A stretch of 64,000 nt of DNA from Bacteroidota bacterium (GCA_013390605.1 JACAUB010000001.1:4018675-4082674); one strand, 5' to 3'; shown: positions 1 to 10,278, numbered from the stretch's first letter. Notes: generated by a model from the letters alone, not told the origin. Made by a program: numbers and translations.

Positions 1-9
1 TGTGGTGTA

Positions 10-2127
10 TTATTTTGCAGAACGTTTTTTGTATTCAGCTAAGCCTTCGTCCAAAAACTTAATAAAGTTCTCAATTTTAAGATCATAAGCTGTTGGTTTA
101 CGCAAAAGTTCTCCGTTGTTGTCTAATAATACATAATAAGGTTGCGAATTTGTTTTAAATCGGGTAATCTGGAAATCAGCAAACTTCTTCCCAATAGTCT
201 TTTTTACCTTACCATCAACTGTAGAGGTAACCCATTCGTTTTCGGGAATTTCCTTGCGGTCATCTACATAGAGCGCGACTACCACAAACTGCTCCTTCAA
301 CTTCTTTAACACCTGTGGATCGCTCCATACATTGGCTTCCATTTCTCTACAATTAACACAACCGTGGCCTGTAAAATCCACAAACAATGGTTTGTTTTGT
401 TGTTTAGCACAACGCAAAGCCTGCTCATAGTCGAAATATCCTTTCAGGTTATGAGGAAGATGTAAAAAATCAGCATATTTCGGTGTTTCACAAAGCTCTT
501 TGTTCTCTGAAGTATTGCTATTGCCACCACCATTCTCAGCTATGATACGATTTAAATCGAAGTCGAGACTTGATTCCGGAGGGAGATATCCCGATAGTGC
601 TTTCAATGGAGCCCCAAACATACCGGGAATCATGTAAATGACGAACGAAAAGGTAATGATCGACAAAAACAGCCTACCTACCGACACATACTTTACTTCG
701 CTATCATGTGCAAACTTAATTTTACCTAACAAATAGATACCCATCAAGGTAAAGATGACAATCCAAAGCGCTAAATAAACCTCTCGATCGAGAATATGCC
801 AATGATACGTTTGATCAGCAATACTTAAAAACTTCAGGCCTAAAGCAAGTTCTAAAAAGCCCAGCACTACTTTAACTGCATTTAACCAGCCACCCGATTT
901 TGGAAGATTAGATAAGAGCGACGGGAAGAAGGCAAAAAGCATAAAAGGCAATGCAAAAGCGAGGGAAAAGCCCAACATACCAATGATTGGCATGAGTACT
1001 TTACCTCCCGCTGAAGCAACAAGTATTGAGCCTACAATAGGTCCGGTACAAGAGAATGAAACTAATACCAATGTAAAGGCCATAAAGAATGCACCTGCTA
1101 ATCCCCCTTTATCCGCACTTTGGTCAGCTTTAGTAACCATCCAACTAGGAAGGGTTATCTCGAAAAGGCCGAAGAAAGAGGCTGCGAAGAACAAAAATAT
1201 GAGAAAGAAAAATACATTTGGTATCCAATGCGTACTGAGGAAGTTAGCAAAGTTAGCACCCAATGTTAATGCAACAATGGTTCCGATAACGGTATAAATC
1301 AAAATAATGGAGAATCCATAAACCAATGCTTCCATTTTGGCCTTGGCTTTACTCTTTGCATCATTCATAAAGAATGAAACTGTCATGGGAATCATTGGGA
1401 AAACACATGGAGTAAGGATCGCTACTAATCCAGCCAGGAATGCTTTGATAAACCATCCCCACATGGAAGTTGAATCATCACTACCGGAGGTTGCATTCGT
1501 AGATTTTAAGATGGCTGCATTCGTTGCTTTTGTCACTGTATCAGAGGAAGTGATTTTCTTTACACTATCCAAAGAAGTAGATGTAGTAGGTGGCTTCTGC
1601 TCATTCGCTGCAACGACCTTGTCTTTGCCAGCTATTGTGGTAGGTGCAACAGCTGTAGTTATCCCTGCTATTCCTTTCAAACTAAAAGAGTAGTCAGTCT
1701 CTTGTGGAGGCGTACATTGATGATCGTCGCAACTCATATATTCTACCGTACCTTTTAGAATAGTGCTAGCGGCATTCACCTTTATCTTTTGTTTAAATAC
1801 AATCCTGCCAGAAAAATACTTGAGCGTCATGGCAAAGTTTTTATCGTATTCTTCGGTGGGTTTAGGCTCTGATACTTTTCCCTCCATCTGAACTGCAGGA
1901 TTCTTCTCGAATTTAAATGAGGTAGCTATCGGACCACCATCTCCTATAAACTGAGAATACATATGCCATCCCGGTTCAACGGTTGCAATAAATGTTAATT
2001 CAAATTCATTGCCGGTTAGTGATTTCTGACTAAAGGTCCAGCTAACAGGATTTTGAACTTGTGCCTTCAATGAAAAGAAGGATAACAACAAGACGAGAAT
2101 ACCTAGAACTTTTTTATTAAACTTCAT
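10..2127 (-). CDS. dsbD: Thiol:disulfide interchange protein DsbD (transmembrane electron carrier)
   Basis: DsbD carries reducing power from cytoplasmic thioredoxin across the inner membrane to periplasmic thiol partners and c-type cytochrome maturation. The 705-residue protein has the full three-part layout. A signal peptide (about 1-22) is followed by a periplasmic alpha domain with a Cys pair at 133 and 138. A multi-helix membrane domain (about 225-500) carries Cys241 in LTPCVFP and Cys360 in FSCTGP. A C-terminal thioredoxin-like domain has the CVNC active site at 590-593. The linker at 165-220 is rich in Ser, Thr and Lys. Domain content and cysteines are seen directly; the role follows from the family. 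It is transcribed away from the divergent LacI gene. Length is near or slightly above the family norm, and nothing looks broken. Confidence 0.93.
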   Translation of the reverse strand: MKFNKKVLGILVLLLSFFSLKAQVQNPVSWTFSQKSLTGNEFELTFIATVEPGWHMYSQFIGDGGPIATSFKFEKNPAVQMEGKVSEPKPTEEYDKNFAMTLKYFSGRIVFKQKIKVNAASTILKGTVEYMSCDDHQCTPPQETDYSFSLKGIAGITTAVAPTTIAGKDKVVAANEQKPPTTSTSLDSVKKITSSDTVTKATNAAILKSTNATSGSDDSTSMWGWFIKAFLAGLVAILTPCVFPMIPMTVSFFMNDAKSKAKAKMEALVYGFSIILIYTVIGTIVALTLGANFANFLSTHWIPNVFFFLIFLFFAASFFGLFEITLPSWMVTKADQSADKGGLAGAFFMAFTLVLVSFSCTGPIVGSILVASAGGKVLMPIIGMLGFSLAFALPFMLFAFFPSLLSNLPKSGGWLNAVKVVLGFLELALGLKFLSIADQTYHWHILDREVYLALWIVIFTLMGIYLLGKIKFAHDSEVKYVSVGRLFLSIITFSFVIYMIPGMFGAPLKALSGYLPPESSLDFDLNRIIAENGGGNSNTSENKELCETPKYADFLHLPHNLKGYFDYEQALRCAKQQNKPLFVDFTGHGCVNCREMEANVWSDPQVLKKLKEQFVVVALYVDDRKEIPENEWVTSTVDGKVKKTIGKKFADFQITRFKTNSQPYYVLLDNNGELLRKPTAYDLKIENFIKFLDEGLAEYKKRSAK

Positions 2128-2486
2128 TTGTATAAGAATTACTTTGTACTGTTGATTTTAGATTCATTTAAAACATCAAAGTTTAAACATATTTAAAATG
2201 TGAATGTATACTTAAATAGTTTTTGAGATTGATTTAATGTGCAAATTTTCACTTCTTTTTTCAGATAGAAAAGAAAAGAATCGTTACAAAACCACTACAT
2301 ACACACTTTTTATTACTTACAAATCCAATACATTCAAACATTAATAATTGATTATCTATAACTTATAATATCGATTAAAATATTTCATTCTTAAGATTTA
2401 AAGTGAAAATAGCTGTAACTAAAAAGTTTATTATACCTTTGACGCCATATTATATAAAAATATAAAGTAATCTAAGTTTTCTACTG
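2128..2486. other. Divergent intergenic region dsbD / lacI-type regulator
   Basis: This 359-base AT-rich stretch separates two divergently transcribed genes, so it should hold both promoters. On the plus strand a good -7 box lies at 2434-2441, about 45 bases before the LacI start. I found no convincing -7 box for dsbD, no stem-loop and no small ORF worth reporting. Confidence 0.6.
2434..2441 (+). promoter_or_regulatory. Candidate -7 promoter box of the LacI-type regulator
   Basis: TACCTTTG matches the Bacteroidota -7 consensus TAnnTTTG exactly and lies 45 bases upstream of the start codon at 2487. No clear -33 TTTG is present at the usual spacing. Confidence 0.5.
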
Positions 2487-3518
2487 ATGGGTAAACAACA
2501 CATTACCATTCACGACCTTGCCAAAATCCTAAATCTGAATGCTTCTACGGTATCCAGAGCTTTAAACGATCATCCCAAGATTAGTGCTGAAACAAAAAAA
2601 ATGGTGCAAAAGCTAGCCTCAGAGATGAACTACCAACCCAATGCGTTGGCATCATCACTGCGAAAAGGCTCTGCCCATACTGTTGGATTAGTTCTTCCCC
2701 GCGTCAATAGAAATTTCTTTGCCAGTGCAATCGAAGGAATTGAAGCAATTTTAAATAAAGCCGGATATCATCTTATAATTACTCAAAGCAATGAAAATGC
2801 AGAGAAAGAAAAAGAATGCATCAGCTCGTTGATTAGCTCACGTGTGGATGGTATTATCATCTCCATCAGTTGGGAAACCAAAGATCTATCTCATCTTATA
2901 GCAGCTCAGAATAAAAAAATTCCGTTGATTTTCTTCGACCGTATACCCAGAGATTTTGAGGCAAGTAAGGTAATGCTGAACGACTATCAGGGAGCCTATC
3001 AGGCCACTGAATACCTTATCAATAATGGGAATAGAAAAATTGCATTTCTTGCTGGTCCACAACATCTTCAAATTTATTCAGAGCGTTTTCGTGGTTATAA
3101 AACAGCCCTTGAGGATTATAAATTCCCAGTAGACCCTGCATATATTATTGAGAATTGCTTGACGCAAGAAAAAGGTGTAGAAGGTGCAGCACAATTATTG
3201 TCATTAGAAAAAAGACCCGATGCTATATTTGGATCAAGCGATTATTCTGCCCTTGGTGCACTTGTATATTGTAAAGAAAATGGACTAAGAATACCTGAGG
3301 ATATATCTATTTTTGGATTTGCGAATGAGCCATTTACCAAGTTGATAGACCCACCGCTATCATCAATTGAACAGTTTCCTTATAAGATGGGAGAGGCTGC
3401 TGCACAGCTTTTCCTGAATGCAGTTAAAGACAAAAGTGCTAAACATCAAACTATTGAGATGATTCCTGAAATTAGAGTTAGGCAGTCCGTTTTAAACAGA
3501 AAAATATCCAACTTTTAA
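2487..3518 (+). CDS. LacI-family transcriptional regulator
   Basis: This is a sugar-responsive DNA-binding regulator of 343 residues. The N-terminal helix-turn-helix (about 4-50) shows ITIHDLAKILNLNASTVSRAL, the typical LacI recognition region, followed by the hinge NYQPNALASSLR. Residues from about 60 form a periplasmic-binding-protein-like effector domain, with GLVLP at the start and a type I fold ending in PPLSSIEQFPYKMG. The effector cannot be read from the sequence. No sugar transporter or kinase lies next to it, so its targets may be elsewhere or may be its own promoter. Its stop codon overlaps by four bases the stop of the convergent TPR gene. Confidence 0.9.
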   Translation: MGKQHITIHDLAKILNLNASTVSRALNDHPKISAETKKMVQKLASEMNYQPNALASSLRKGSAHTVGLVLPRVNRNFFASAIEGIEAILNKAGYHLIITQSNENAEKEKECISSLISSRVDGIIISISWETKDLSHLIAAQNKKIPLIFFDRIPRDFEASKVMLNDYQGAYQATEYLINNGNRKIAFLAGPQHLQIYSERFRGYKTALEDYKFPVDPAYIIENCLTQEKGVEGAAQLLSLEKRPDAIFGSSDYSALGALVYCKENGLRIPEDISIFGFANEPFTKLIDPPLSSIEQFPYKMGEAAAQLFLNAVKDKSAKHQTIEMIPEIRVRQSVLNRKISNF

Positions 3519-5197
3519 AACTGTGCCAAAAAAGTAACCAAACTAGTTTCACTATTAGAGAGATTCAATTTTTTACGTAAACGGGTACGTGCTACTTCTA
3601 TACTATTTGCACTCTGTTTGGTGAGCGAAGCAATATCTTTGGTTGTCATATTTAACCGGAGAAAAGCACATAGGCGCCGTTCATTTGCTGTAAGTTCAGG
3701 ATATTGTTCGTTTAATTTCTGATAGAAATTGGTATGAACCTGTGTAAATCGTACTTCAAACTCTTCCCAAAGATCCTGATCGTCTCCTGTCCGAAGCTCG
3801 CGTATAACCTCCTGAAGTATCTGTTGATTTTCACCCTTTAATGAAAGGACAACCTTCTGTAATCGTTCAACAATACTACTGATCAGTTCATTTTTCTGAA
3901 CCAGATACATTACATTGGTAGTAATCTCCTTATTTCTATATTCTAGTTCTTCTTTCAGATTAATTTGTTCCAACGCCAAGTTCTGTTGAATCAATGTAAC
4001 TTCACGATTTCTACTTCGTAACCGACTATAAAATAGCAAGCTAATAATAAGAAGAAAAAGCAGAAATGCTCCGGAGAAATAAAAGAAAAATGCTTTACGC
4101 TGTTGTTGAATACTCGACCGTTGTTGTCTCAGATCGAAATCGCTTTGCAACTCCATTTGTACTACCCTACTCGATAAATCAGCCTGATGAAGACTATCAT
4201 TTAAGCGATTATAGAGCAAGTCGTAATTATAAGCCTCTTTAAAATTTTGTTTATGAGCATACAGTTCGCTCAGTCCTTTTGCGGCATTTCTAAGCTCCAT
4301 GAACGATTTCAGTTCGGATGCGATGGTGAAAGCTCTTTTATAGTTGATAGCAGCAGAATCATACTTCTTAACATCAAGATAATACTTCCCCAAACTATTA
4401 AACACTGTTGTAAGCTGCTCTTTATTGCCGGTGACCAAGCACAATGACAAACTCTGCTGAAAGAGAGACAAAGCCTTTTCCGTGAGTCCTTGTTGTTGAT
4501 AGTTTACGGCAAAATTATTTAATATGATAGAAGCAATAGCTCCATTCTTTATTTCGTTGGCAAGGCTTAGTGCCTTTTGATAATAGTTGAGTGCTTCAGT
4601 ATGCTGGCTCATAATTCGATAACACTCGCCTATATTGTTATTAGAAGCGGCAATCAGGGCCTTATCACCTATCAGTTTCCGGATCTCAAAAGCTTTCTTA
4701 TAATAATCCAGTGCGTGCGAGCCATCATTCTGATCAAAATAAACGCCGCCAATAAGATTGTAGGCTTGGGCCAATTCAACGGAATCTTTAGAGGCCAGCG
4801 CATGATTAATAGCATTGGCAAAATAGTCTATCGCTTTACGGTATACACCTTGCGTTTTATACAATTTCCCCAATGCATTGCTAATATAGGCCTCCTTCTT
4901 CCGGTCTTTTAAGTCAGTAGCCAGCTCAAGAGCTATCTGATAATATTTAAAAGCCTCAGCATAGCTATTGCGATTGCTATACATCTCGGCGGTATTCAAA
5001 AGAGCTTCAAGTTGTTTTACAGGATCATCATTAATAGTAGCCAGTTTTAAAGACTGCTGATTACTCTCCATTTTATTATCCAAAGAATAGGGTAGATGAC
5101 GAACCGGATCATTGTCTGCCTTTCGATGAGAAGCGAGTGCCCCAAACGAAATGTGAAGCAAACAGAAAAAAAACAACGTTATATAACCCTTCGCCAT
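3515..5197 (-). CDS. TPR-repeat transmembrane regulator with LuxR-type HTH
   Basis: This is a one-component, membrane-anchored regulator of a type common in Bacteroidota. After a signal peptide (MAKGYITLFFFCLLHISFGALA) come at least six tetratricopeptide repeats, for example AYNLIGGVYFDQNDGSHALDY. One transmembrane helix (FFFYFSGAFLLFLLIISLLFY), a coiled coil and a C-terminal LuxR-like helix-turn-helix (TANERRLCAFLRLNMTTKDI) follow. The periplasmic TPR part would sense a protein or peptide partner and the cytoplasmic HTH would bind DNA; this is inference. I chose the start at 5197 because the signal peptide begins there; an in-frame ATG at 5224 would add nine residues. The stop overlaps that of the convergent LacI gene, with no terminator between them. 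Confidence 0.82.
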   Translation of the reverse strand: MAKGYITLFFFCLLHISFGALASHRKADNDPVRHLPYSLDNKMESNQQSLKLATINDDPVKQLEALLNTAEMYSNRNSYAEAFKYYQIALELATDLKDRKKEAYISNALGKLYKTQGVYRKAIDYFANAINHALASKDSVELAQAYNLIGGVYFDQNDGSHALDYYKKAFEIRKLIGDKALIAASNNNIGECYRIMSQHTEALNYYQKALSLANEIKNGAIASIILNNFAVNYQQQGLTEKALSLFQQSLSLCLVTGNKEQLTTVFNSLGKYYLDVKKYDSAAINYKRAFTIASELKSFMELRNAAKGLSELYAHKQNFKEAYNYDLLYNRLNDSLHQADLSSRVVQMELQSDFDLRQQRSSIQQQRKAFFFYFSGAFLLFLLIISLLFYSRLRSRNREVTLIQQNLALEQINLKEELEYRNKEITTNVMYLVQKNELISSIVERLQKVVLSLKGENQQILQEVIRELRTGDDQDLWEEFEVRFTQVHTNFYQKLNEQYPELTANERRLCAFLRLNMTTKDIASLTKQSANSIEVARTRLRKKLNLSNSETSLVTFLAQF

Positions 5198-5286
5198 GAA
5201 ATCGCTTTTCGTAAAAGTAATCAATATGAATACAAATATATTAAGAATTCTTAAAGCATAATAAAAAGGATAAAAGAACGAATTCT

Positions 5287-7050
5287 TTATTCTGCCGGAT
5301 CTAACTTGATGTCTTTTACATTAAGCTGGATGGTCTTGCTCCCATTATAGTCGTTCTCTTCAATATTGTAACAAATACTTAAAGACTGTCCCTGTAAAAC
5401 AGAATCGATTAAATGCCCCTGATGAAACGCAATGGCAGGAAAAGGAAAACTAGCAATATCGGTATGAATTACATTTAACTTTAAGTGATTCTTACCTACC
5501 ATCTTTGCATTGCCCGTATCGACAACTTCGCTGGTTCTAAACACAGGCGACATATTCCCCGGACCAAATGGTGCAAACTGTTTCAATATCCTGATAAATT
5601 TAGAGTTGATTTCGCTCAGTTTCATATCCAGATCTATCTCTACCTCAGGAATAAGTTGTTCATCAAGAATAGTATTGCTGACAATCTCTTCAAACCTTTT
5701 AATAAAAGCATCTAAATTTTCGGGTTTTAAAGATAGTCCTGCTGCATATTTGTGTCCACCAAAATGTTCTAACAGATCACTACATGCATCAATAGCATCA
5801 TAAACATCAAAGTCCTTTACTGAACGGGCAGAGCCAGTAATCAATCCATTTGAAACTGTAAGCACAATAGTCGGTCTATAATGAGTTTCTGTTAAACGCG
5901 AAGCCACTATACCGATAACACCTTTGTGCCAATCAGCATTATAAATAACAGTAGATTTTTTGGAGGGGCTTAATGGATCAGCCTCTATAGATTCTAAAGC
6001 CTCAATTGTGGTCTTTATATCTTTATCCCTACGCTCTGTATTATTCGCGTTAACAGTTTCGGCCGATTCTTTGGCTTCTTCAAGAGAAGAAGCAATCAAC
6101 AACTTCACCGAATTGCTTCCACTTTCAATTCGTCCTGCAGCATTGATGCGAGGGCCTATCAGAAAAACAATATCATTAATATTCAGCTCCTTATTAAAAG
6201 CAAATTCAAGAGTACTGCCAGTGGAGCAGGCTGTCTTTTTTAGAATTCGGCAAAAAGTCAAAATGGCTTCCAGCCCCGGACGAGGATTAGAATTAAGAAG
6301 CTTTAAACCATAGTGAGCCAATATTCGGTTCTCTCCAATAATAGGTACAATATCTGATGCGATACTTACCACTACTAAATCAAGATACGTAATCAGTGTT
6401 TCGAAGGGGATATTATTCTTTCGCGCAAAGGCTTGAATCAATTTAAAGCCCACCCCACAACCTGATAGCTCGTTAAAGGGATATGCACAATCCGCTCTCT
6501 TCGGATCAAGCACAGCAACTGCCGGAGGCAATGTATCTCCTGGCCGGTGATGGTCACAAATAATAAAATCGACACCCTTTTCTAATGCGTATGTAATCTT
6601 TTCAACAGCTTTAATACCACAATCAAGGGCTATAACAAGCGAAAAGCTGTTCTCTGCAGCATAATCTATACCAGTAATAGATATTCCATACCCTTCTTTG
6701 TAACGATCTGGGATGTAGAATTCCACCTTTGAATGATGCTGTTTCAGGAAAGAATAGACCAAGGCGACAGCTGTTGTTCCATCAACATCGTAATCGCCAT
6801 ATACTAAAATTTTTTCGTTGTTTTTAAATGCTTCTTCTATCCGTTGCACGGCTTTATCCATATCCTTCATCAAAAATGGATCGTGCAGATTATCTAAAGA
6901 GGGTCTGAAAAAATCACGGGCCTCCTCAAAGTTAGTAATACCCCGTTGCACTAACAACTGTACCAGGTTCTCGTCTATCCCCAGTTGGTTACACAGTTGG
7001 TCAACGATCTCGGGATCACCCTTTTCTTTTAGTACCCAGCGTTTCTCCAT
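5287..7050 (-). CDS. recJ: Single-stranded-DNA-specific exonuclease RecJ
   Basis: RecJ is a 5'-3' exonuclease on single-stranded DNA that acts in recombination, mismatch and base-excision repair. The 587-residue protein shows the DHH-family metal motifs. YGDYDVDGTTAV (around 80) supplies the Asp ligands, and CDHHRPGD (around 160) is the DHH motif itself. The DHHA1 domain is marked by HKGVIGIVASRL and GGHKYAAGLS. The C-terminal OB-like part ends with FAPFGPGNMSPVF. All key residues are present and the length is normal for the family. It lies about 90 bases upstream of the TPR regulator in the same direction, so co-transcription is possible but not shown. Confidence 0.95.
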   Translation of the reverse strand: MEKRWVLKEKGDPEIVDQLCNQLGIDENLVQLLVQRGITNFEEARDFFRPSLDNLHDPFLMKDMDKAVQRIEEAFKNNEKILVYGDYDVDGTTAVALVYSFLKQHHSKVEFYIPDRYKEGYGISITGIDYAAENSFSLVIALDCGIKAVEKITYALEKGVDFIICDHHRPGDTLPPAVAVLDPKRADCAYPFNELSGCGVGFKLIQAFARKNNIPFETLITYLDLVVVSIASDIVPIIGENRILAHYGLKLLNSNPRPGLEAILTFCRILKKTACSTGSTLEFAFNKELNINDIVFLIGPRINAAGRIESGSNSVKLLIASSLEEAKESAETVNANNTERRDKDIKTTIEALESIEADPLSPSKKSTVIYNADWHKGVIGIVASRLTETHYRPTIVLTVSNGLITGSARSVKDFDVYDAIDACSDLLEHFGGHKYAAGLSLKPENLDAFIKRFEEIVSNTILDEQLIPEVEIDLDMKLSEINSKFIRILKQFAPFGPGNMSPVFRTSEVVDTGNAKMVGKNHLKLNVIHTDIASFPFPAIAFHQGHLIDSVLQGQSLSICYNIEENDYNGSKTIQLNVKDIKLDPAE

Positions 7051-7127
7051 TTTCTTTTTTTAGATTGGTAAAGATAAGAAGAAAGCCTTATGAGCAAAAC
7101 GATATTGACATAACTTCTTCAAAATAG

Positions 7128-7166
7128 AGATAAAGTGCTGAAAGCATATTGCTAAGCACTTTATCT
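7128..7166 (-). terminator. Stem-loop downstream of the FtsX-type permease gene
   Basis: A perfect 12-bp stem (7128-7139 with 7155-7166) with a 15-base loop sits just after the stop of the minus-strand permease gene. In that direction it is followed by a short T-rich run, so it is a moderate Rho-independent terminator candidate. Confidence 0.5.
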
Positions 7167-7177
7167 ACTTACAATTG

Positions 7178-8431
7178 TTAGAATGATGATCTCATTGCCT
7201 CAACTGGATCGAGACGCGAAGCACTCCATGCAGGAATGAACCCTGAAACAAGACCAATAATTGTTGATATAGAGACACCAAGTGTAATATTTCCTCTTGA
7301 TAACTGAACAGGCATATCAAATCCATAGGTGACAATAAGTGTTCCTATATAAATGATAAAGAGCCCAACCAATCCGCCAATTAATGAAAGGAAAATCGAT
7401 TCAATTAAAAACTCTAACAGTATATAGGCTCGTTTAGCCCCCATTGATTTCTTGATCCCGATAATACTTGTTCGTTCTTTAACCGAGACAAACATGATAT
7501 TAGCAATACCAAAACCACCTACCAGTAGTGAAAAACCGCCTATAACCCATCCAATAGTAGAGATTACAGCGAATAATGAGTCAAACCCCTTCGAAATAAT
7601 ACTAGTTTCATTAATTGCAAAGTCATCTTCCTGTGTAGGTTTCAGTTTACGGATAGAACGCATAATACCACGAAGCTCATCAGTAAGCTCTTCGTTAGAG
7701 ACTCCTGGTTTAGCCTTAATCATTAATGAAGCCTCCACATCACCATCAAAGTTGATAAAATTTCGTCCGTATAGAACAGGAAGCAAAACCTGATTATCAG
7801 TAGAATTTCCAAAAGGATTATTACCTACCTTTTTAAACACGCCAATAATCTCAAGTTTTAGTCCGGCTATCTTTATAAATTTACCAATAGGGTCAGCATT
7901 TTCAAAGAGTGTTTGTGCAATTTCATATCCTATGATGGCAACATTTCGACCAGCAGCAGCTTCTTGCATTGAAAAGTAACGGCCATGTTCAATTTCAAAA
8001 ACAGTAACCTTATCATAGTCATACGATACAGCAAGTACAGTAGCCCCTTCTACGCTATTGTTTAAATATTTTACGTTTTTATTCACGCCGATATAATAAG
8101 CTCCCAGCACAGCAGCATTCGATCTGTTCATCACCTCTGTCAATTCATAAGGACGGGGTTGTGGACGCTTCATATATTTCCACCATGCATAGTCCCCCCC
8201 CATTTGCCAAGGCCATTTCTGAATAAATAGCACATTACTTCCAATTTCGGAGAGGCTCTTTTTAAAGTTTCGTTCGATTGAATCGAAGACCGTAAATACA
8301 GAGATAACGCAAAATATTCCGATAGTGATTCCCAAAAGAGACAGCATGGTTCTAACCTTATTGACTCTCAGGGCATCAATCGCAAAAATGAAACTTTCGC
8401 GAATTACACGTAAAAATATTAATCTTCGCAT
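7178..8431 (-). CDS. ABC transporter permease, MacB/FtsX family
   Basis: This is the membrane subunit of a MacB/LolCDE-type ABC transporter, a class that drives extracytoplasmic work such as efflux or lipoprotein release rather than import. The 417-residue protein has one N-terminal helix (VRTMLSLLGITIGIFCVISVF, about 25-45). A large periplasmic MacB_PCD domain (about 50-270) and three C-terminal helices of the FtsX domain (about 285-405, ending LDPVEAMRSSF) follow. No ATPase gene adjoins it, so it must pair with an ATPase encoded elsewhere. The substrate cannot be predicted. Confidence 0.88.
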   Translation of the reverse strand: MRRLIFLRVIRESFIFAIDALRVNKVRTMLSLLGITIGIFCVISVFTVFDSIERNFKKSLSEIGSNVLFIQKWPWQMGGDYAWWKYMKRPQPRPYELTEVMNRSNAAVLGAYYIGVNKNVKYLNNSVEGATVLAVSYDYDKVTVFEIEHGRYFSMQEAAAGRNVAIIGYEIAQTLFENADPIGKFIKIAGLKLEIIGVFKKVGNNPFGNSTDNQVLLPVLYGRNFINFDGDVEASLMIKAKPGVSNEELTDELRGIMRSIRKLKPTQEDDFAINETSIISKGFDSLFAVISTIGWVIGGFSLLVGGFGIANIMFVSVKERTSIIGIKKSMGAKRAYILLEFLIESIFLSLIGGLVGLFIIYIGTLIVTYGFDMPVQLSRGNITLGVSISTIIGLVSGFIPAWSASRLDPVEAMRSSF

Positions 8432-8662
8432 AGCTAATAATTAGTTTAATTTCAAGAATAGCATTTGGACATCAGTAGTTGTTACTCTGTAAAAATACAC
8501 AATTTCCGTTAAAAAACTTGTTAATTGTTATGATTTTCAGTAAACTTGCAAACTTTTAAAAATCAACCCCATCGCTTGCTTTAAAATTGAAAATCACCCT
8601 AGTGCATAATTACTTTTAATTATATTCTGGCGTTTGAAGTCTCCTTTTTAAGCAAGATAATA

Positions 8663-10189
8663 ATGGAGAACATGAAAAAAATCAATAGTGCATTGGTCTC
8701 TGTATACCACAAAGACCGCTTAGATGAAATTGTAACACTTCTTGTTGACAATAACATCAAAATCTACTCTACAGGAGGAACCTACGATTTCATAAAAAAA
8801 ATGGGAATCGAAACCTTTACGGTTGAATCATTAACTCAATACCCTTCAATCTTAGGTGGAAGAGTAAAAACACTTCATCCAAAGGTGTTTGGTGGTATTC
8901 TTGCTCGAAGAGAGAATGAAACCGATCTTAGCCAGATGGCAGAATACGGAATTCCTGAAATTGATTTAGTGATTGTTGATCTTTATCCTTTTGAAGAGAC
9001 GGTCGCTCAAACAACCAATCAAGCCGAAATCATTGAGAAAATTGATATAGGTGGCATCTCATTAATCCGAGCTGCCGCTAAGAATTATAACGATGTAGCG
9101 ATCATTCCTTCAAAAGAGCAATACGACTTCCTTATCAATCTGCTAAAAGAGAAGAAAGGACACACAACATTAGAAGACAGGCTCTATCTCGCTGCTCAGG
9201 CATTCAATGTATCATCACATTACGACTCGGCTATCTTCGGATATTTCCAAACTAAAACAGTTGTCGATGCTTTCAAATTCAGTGTTCAGGGTAAGCAAGA
9301 GATGCGGTATGGCGAAAACCCACATCAGAAAGGGGCTTTCTATGGTGATCTTGATAAGGTTTTCGAACAACTACATGGTAAAGCCATTTCATATAACAAC
9401 CTTATCGATTTAGAGTCAGCACTCAATTTGGTAAACGAATTTACAGAGACCACCTTTGCCATCATTAAACACACCAATGCCTGTGGTATTGCAAGTAGAG
9501 ATAATGCTGTTGATGCCTGGAAGGCTGCCTTGGCAGGCGACCCTATTTCAGCTTATGGTGGCGTTATTGTAACCAATTGCGTTATTGACCTGGAAACTGC
9601 ACAAGAAATCAACAAGCTATTCTTCGAGATTATTTTCGCCGAAGGATATAATGATGATGCACTCGAAATATTGAAAACAAAGAAAAATAGAATTATCCTT
9701 CAAAAGAGATCAGCCACATATAGCCCTATTCAATTCCGATCCGTATTGAACGGTGTTTTGGTACAGGATAAAGATTTAAAAGTAGAAACCATCGAAGATC
9801 TGAAAGTTGTCACCAATACGCAACCTGATAGTTCGCTTACAGGTGATCTTCTTTTCGCTAATATTGTCGTTAAACATACTAAATCAAACGCTATTGTCGT
9901 TGTGAAAAATAAACAATTGCTTGGCAGCGGTGTTGGACAAACTTCTCGTGTTGACTCTACGAACCATGCTATTGAAAAGGCACATGAATTTGGATTCGAT
10001 TTGAAAGGATCTGTCCTGGCTTCTGACGCATATTTTCCCTTTCCTGATAGTGTTGAAATAGCACATAAGGCAGGTATAATTGCATTTATTCAACCAGGTG
10101 GTTCTGTTCGTGATCAGGATTCAATTGACTATTGTAATAAAAATGACCTACCGATGATTATGACCGGATTCAGACATTTTAAACACTAA
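8663..10189 (+). CDS. purH: Bifunctional AICAR transformylase / IMP cyclohydrolase
   Basis: PurH performs the last two steps of purine synthesis, formylating AICAR with 10-formyl-tetrahydrofolate and closing the ring to IMP. The 508-residue protein has an N-terminal MGS-like cyclohydrolase domain (about 5-150, with STGGTYDFIK and GGRVKTLHPKV). A transformylase domain follows, with GENPHQKGAFYG and KHTNACGIA carrying the catalytic Lys-His pair, and a tail ending in IQPGGSVRDQDSI. The gene begins a plus-strand run leading to mreB, a purH-mreB adjacency that is familiar in Bacteroidota. A stem-loop and a promoter box lie between the two, so mreBCD can also start on its own. Confidence 0.96.
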   Translation: MENMKKINSALVSVYHKDRLDEIVTLLVDNNIKIYSTGGTYDFIKKMGIETFTVESLTQYPSILGGRVKTLHPKVFGGILARRENETDLSQMAEYGIPEIDLVIVDLYPFEETVAQTTNQAEIIEKIDIGGISLIRAAAKNYNDVAIIPSKEQYDFLINLLKEKKGHTTLEDRLYLAAQAFNVSSHYDSAIFGYFQTKTVVDAFKFSVQGKQEMRYGENPHQKGAFYGDLDKVFEQLHGKAISYNNLIDLESALNLVNEFTETTFAIIKHTNACGIASRDNAVDAWKAALAGDPISAYGGVIVTNCVIDLETAQEINKLFFEIIFAEGYNDDALEILKTKKNRIILQKRSATYSPIQFRSVLNGVLVQDKDLKVETIEDLKVVTNTQPDSSLTGDLLFANIVVKHTKSNAIVVVKNKQLLGSGVGQTSRVDSTNHAIEKAHEFGFDLKGSVLASDAYFPFPDSVEIAHKAGIIAFIQPGGSVRDQDSIDYCNKNDLPMIMTGFRHFKH

Positions 10190-10195
10190 AAACAA

Positions 10196-10227
10196 GCTGA
10201 TAATTATTTTTTTTAATAATTATCAGC
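10196..10227 (+). terminator. Stem-loop between purH and mreB
   Basis: A perfect 13-bp stem (10196-10208 with 10215-10227) closes a loop of six T residues, seven bases after the purH stop. The 3' side lacks a strong T-run in the plus direction, so it may only slow transcription or protect the mRNA end. Confidence 0.5.
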
Positions 10228-10247
10228 ATTTGCTTGTTATCGAATAG

Positions 10248-10256
10248 TACATTTGC
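10248..10256 (+). promoter_or_regulatory. Candidate -7 promoter box of mreBCD
   Basis: TACATTTGC is an exact TAnnTTTGC match 23 bases before the mreB start. A TTTG lies at 10229-10232, but the 15-base spacing is shorter than usual. Confidence 0.6.
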
Positions 10257-10278
10257 AGAAAAATTACAGTAATATAAG

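Noticed and set aside
983..1693. Two plus-strand open frames (983-1297, 1337-1693) opposite dsbD
   Set aside because: They lie wholly antisense to a well-supported DsbD coding region, have odd composition and match no family; they are shadows.
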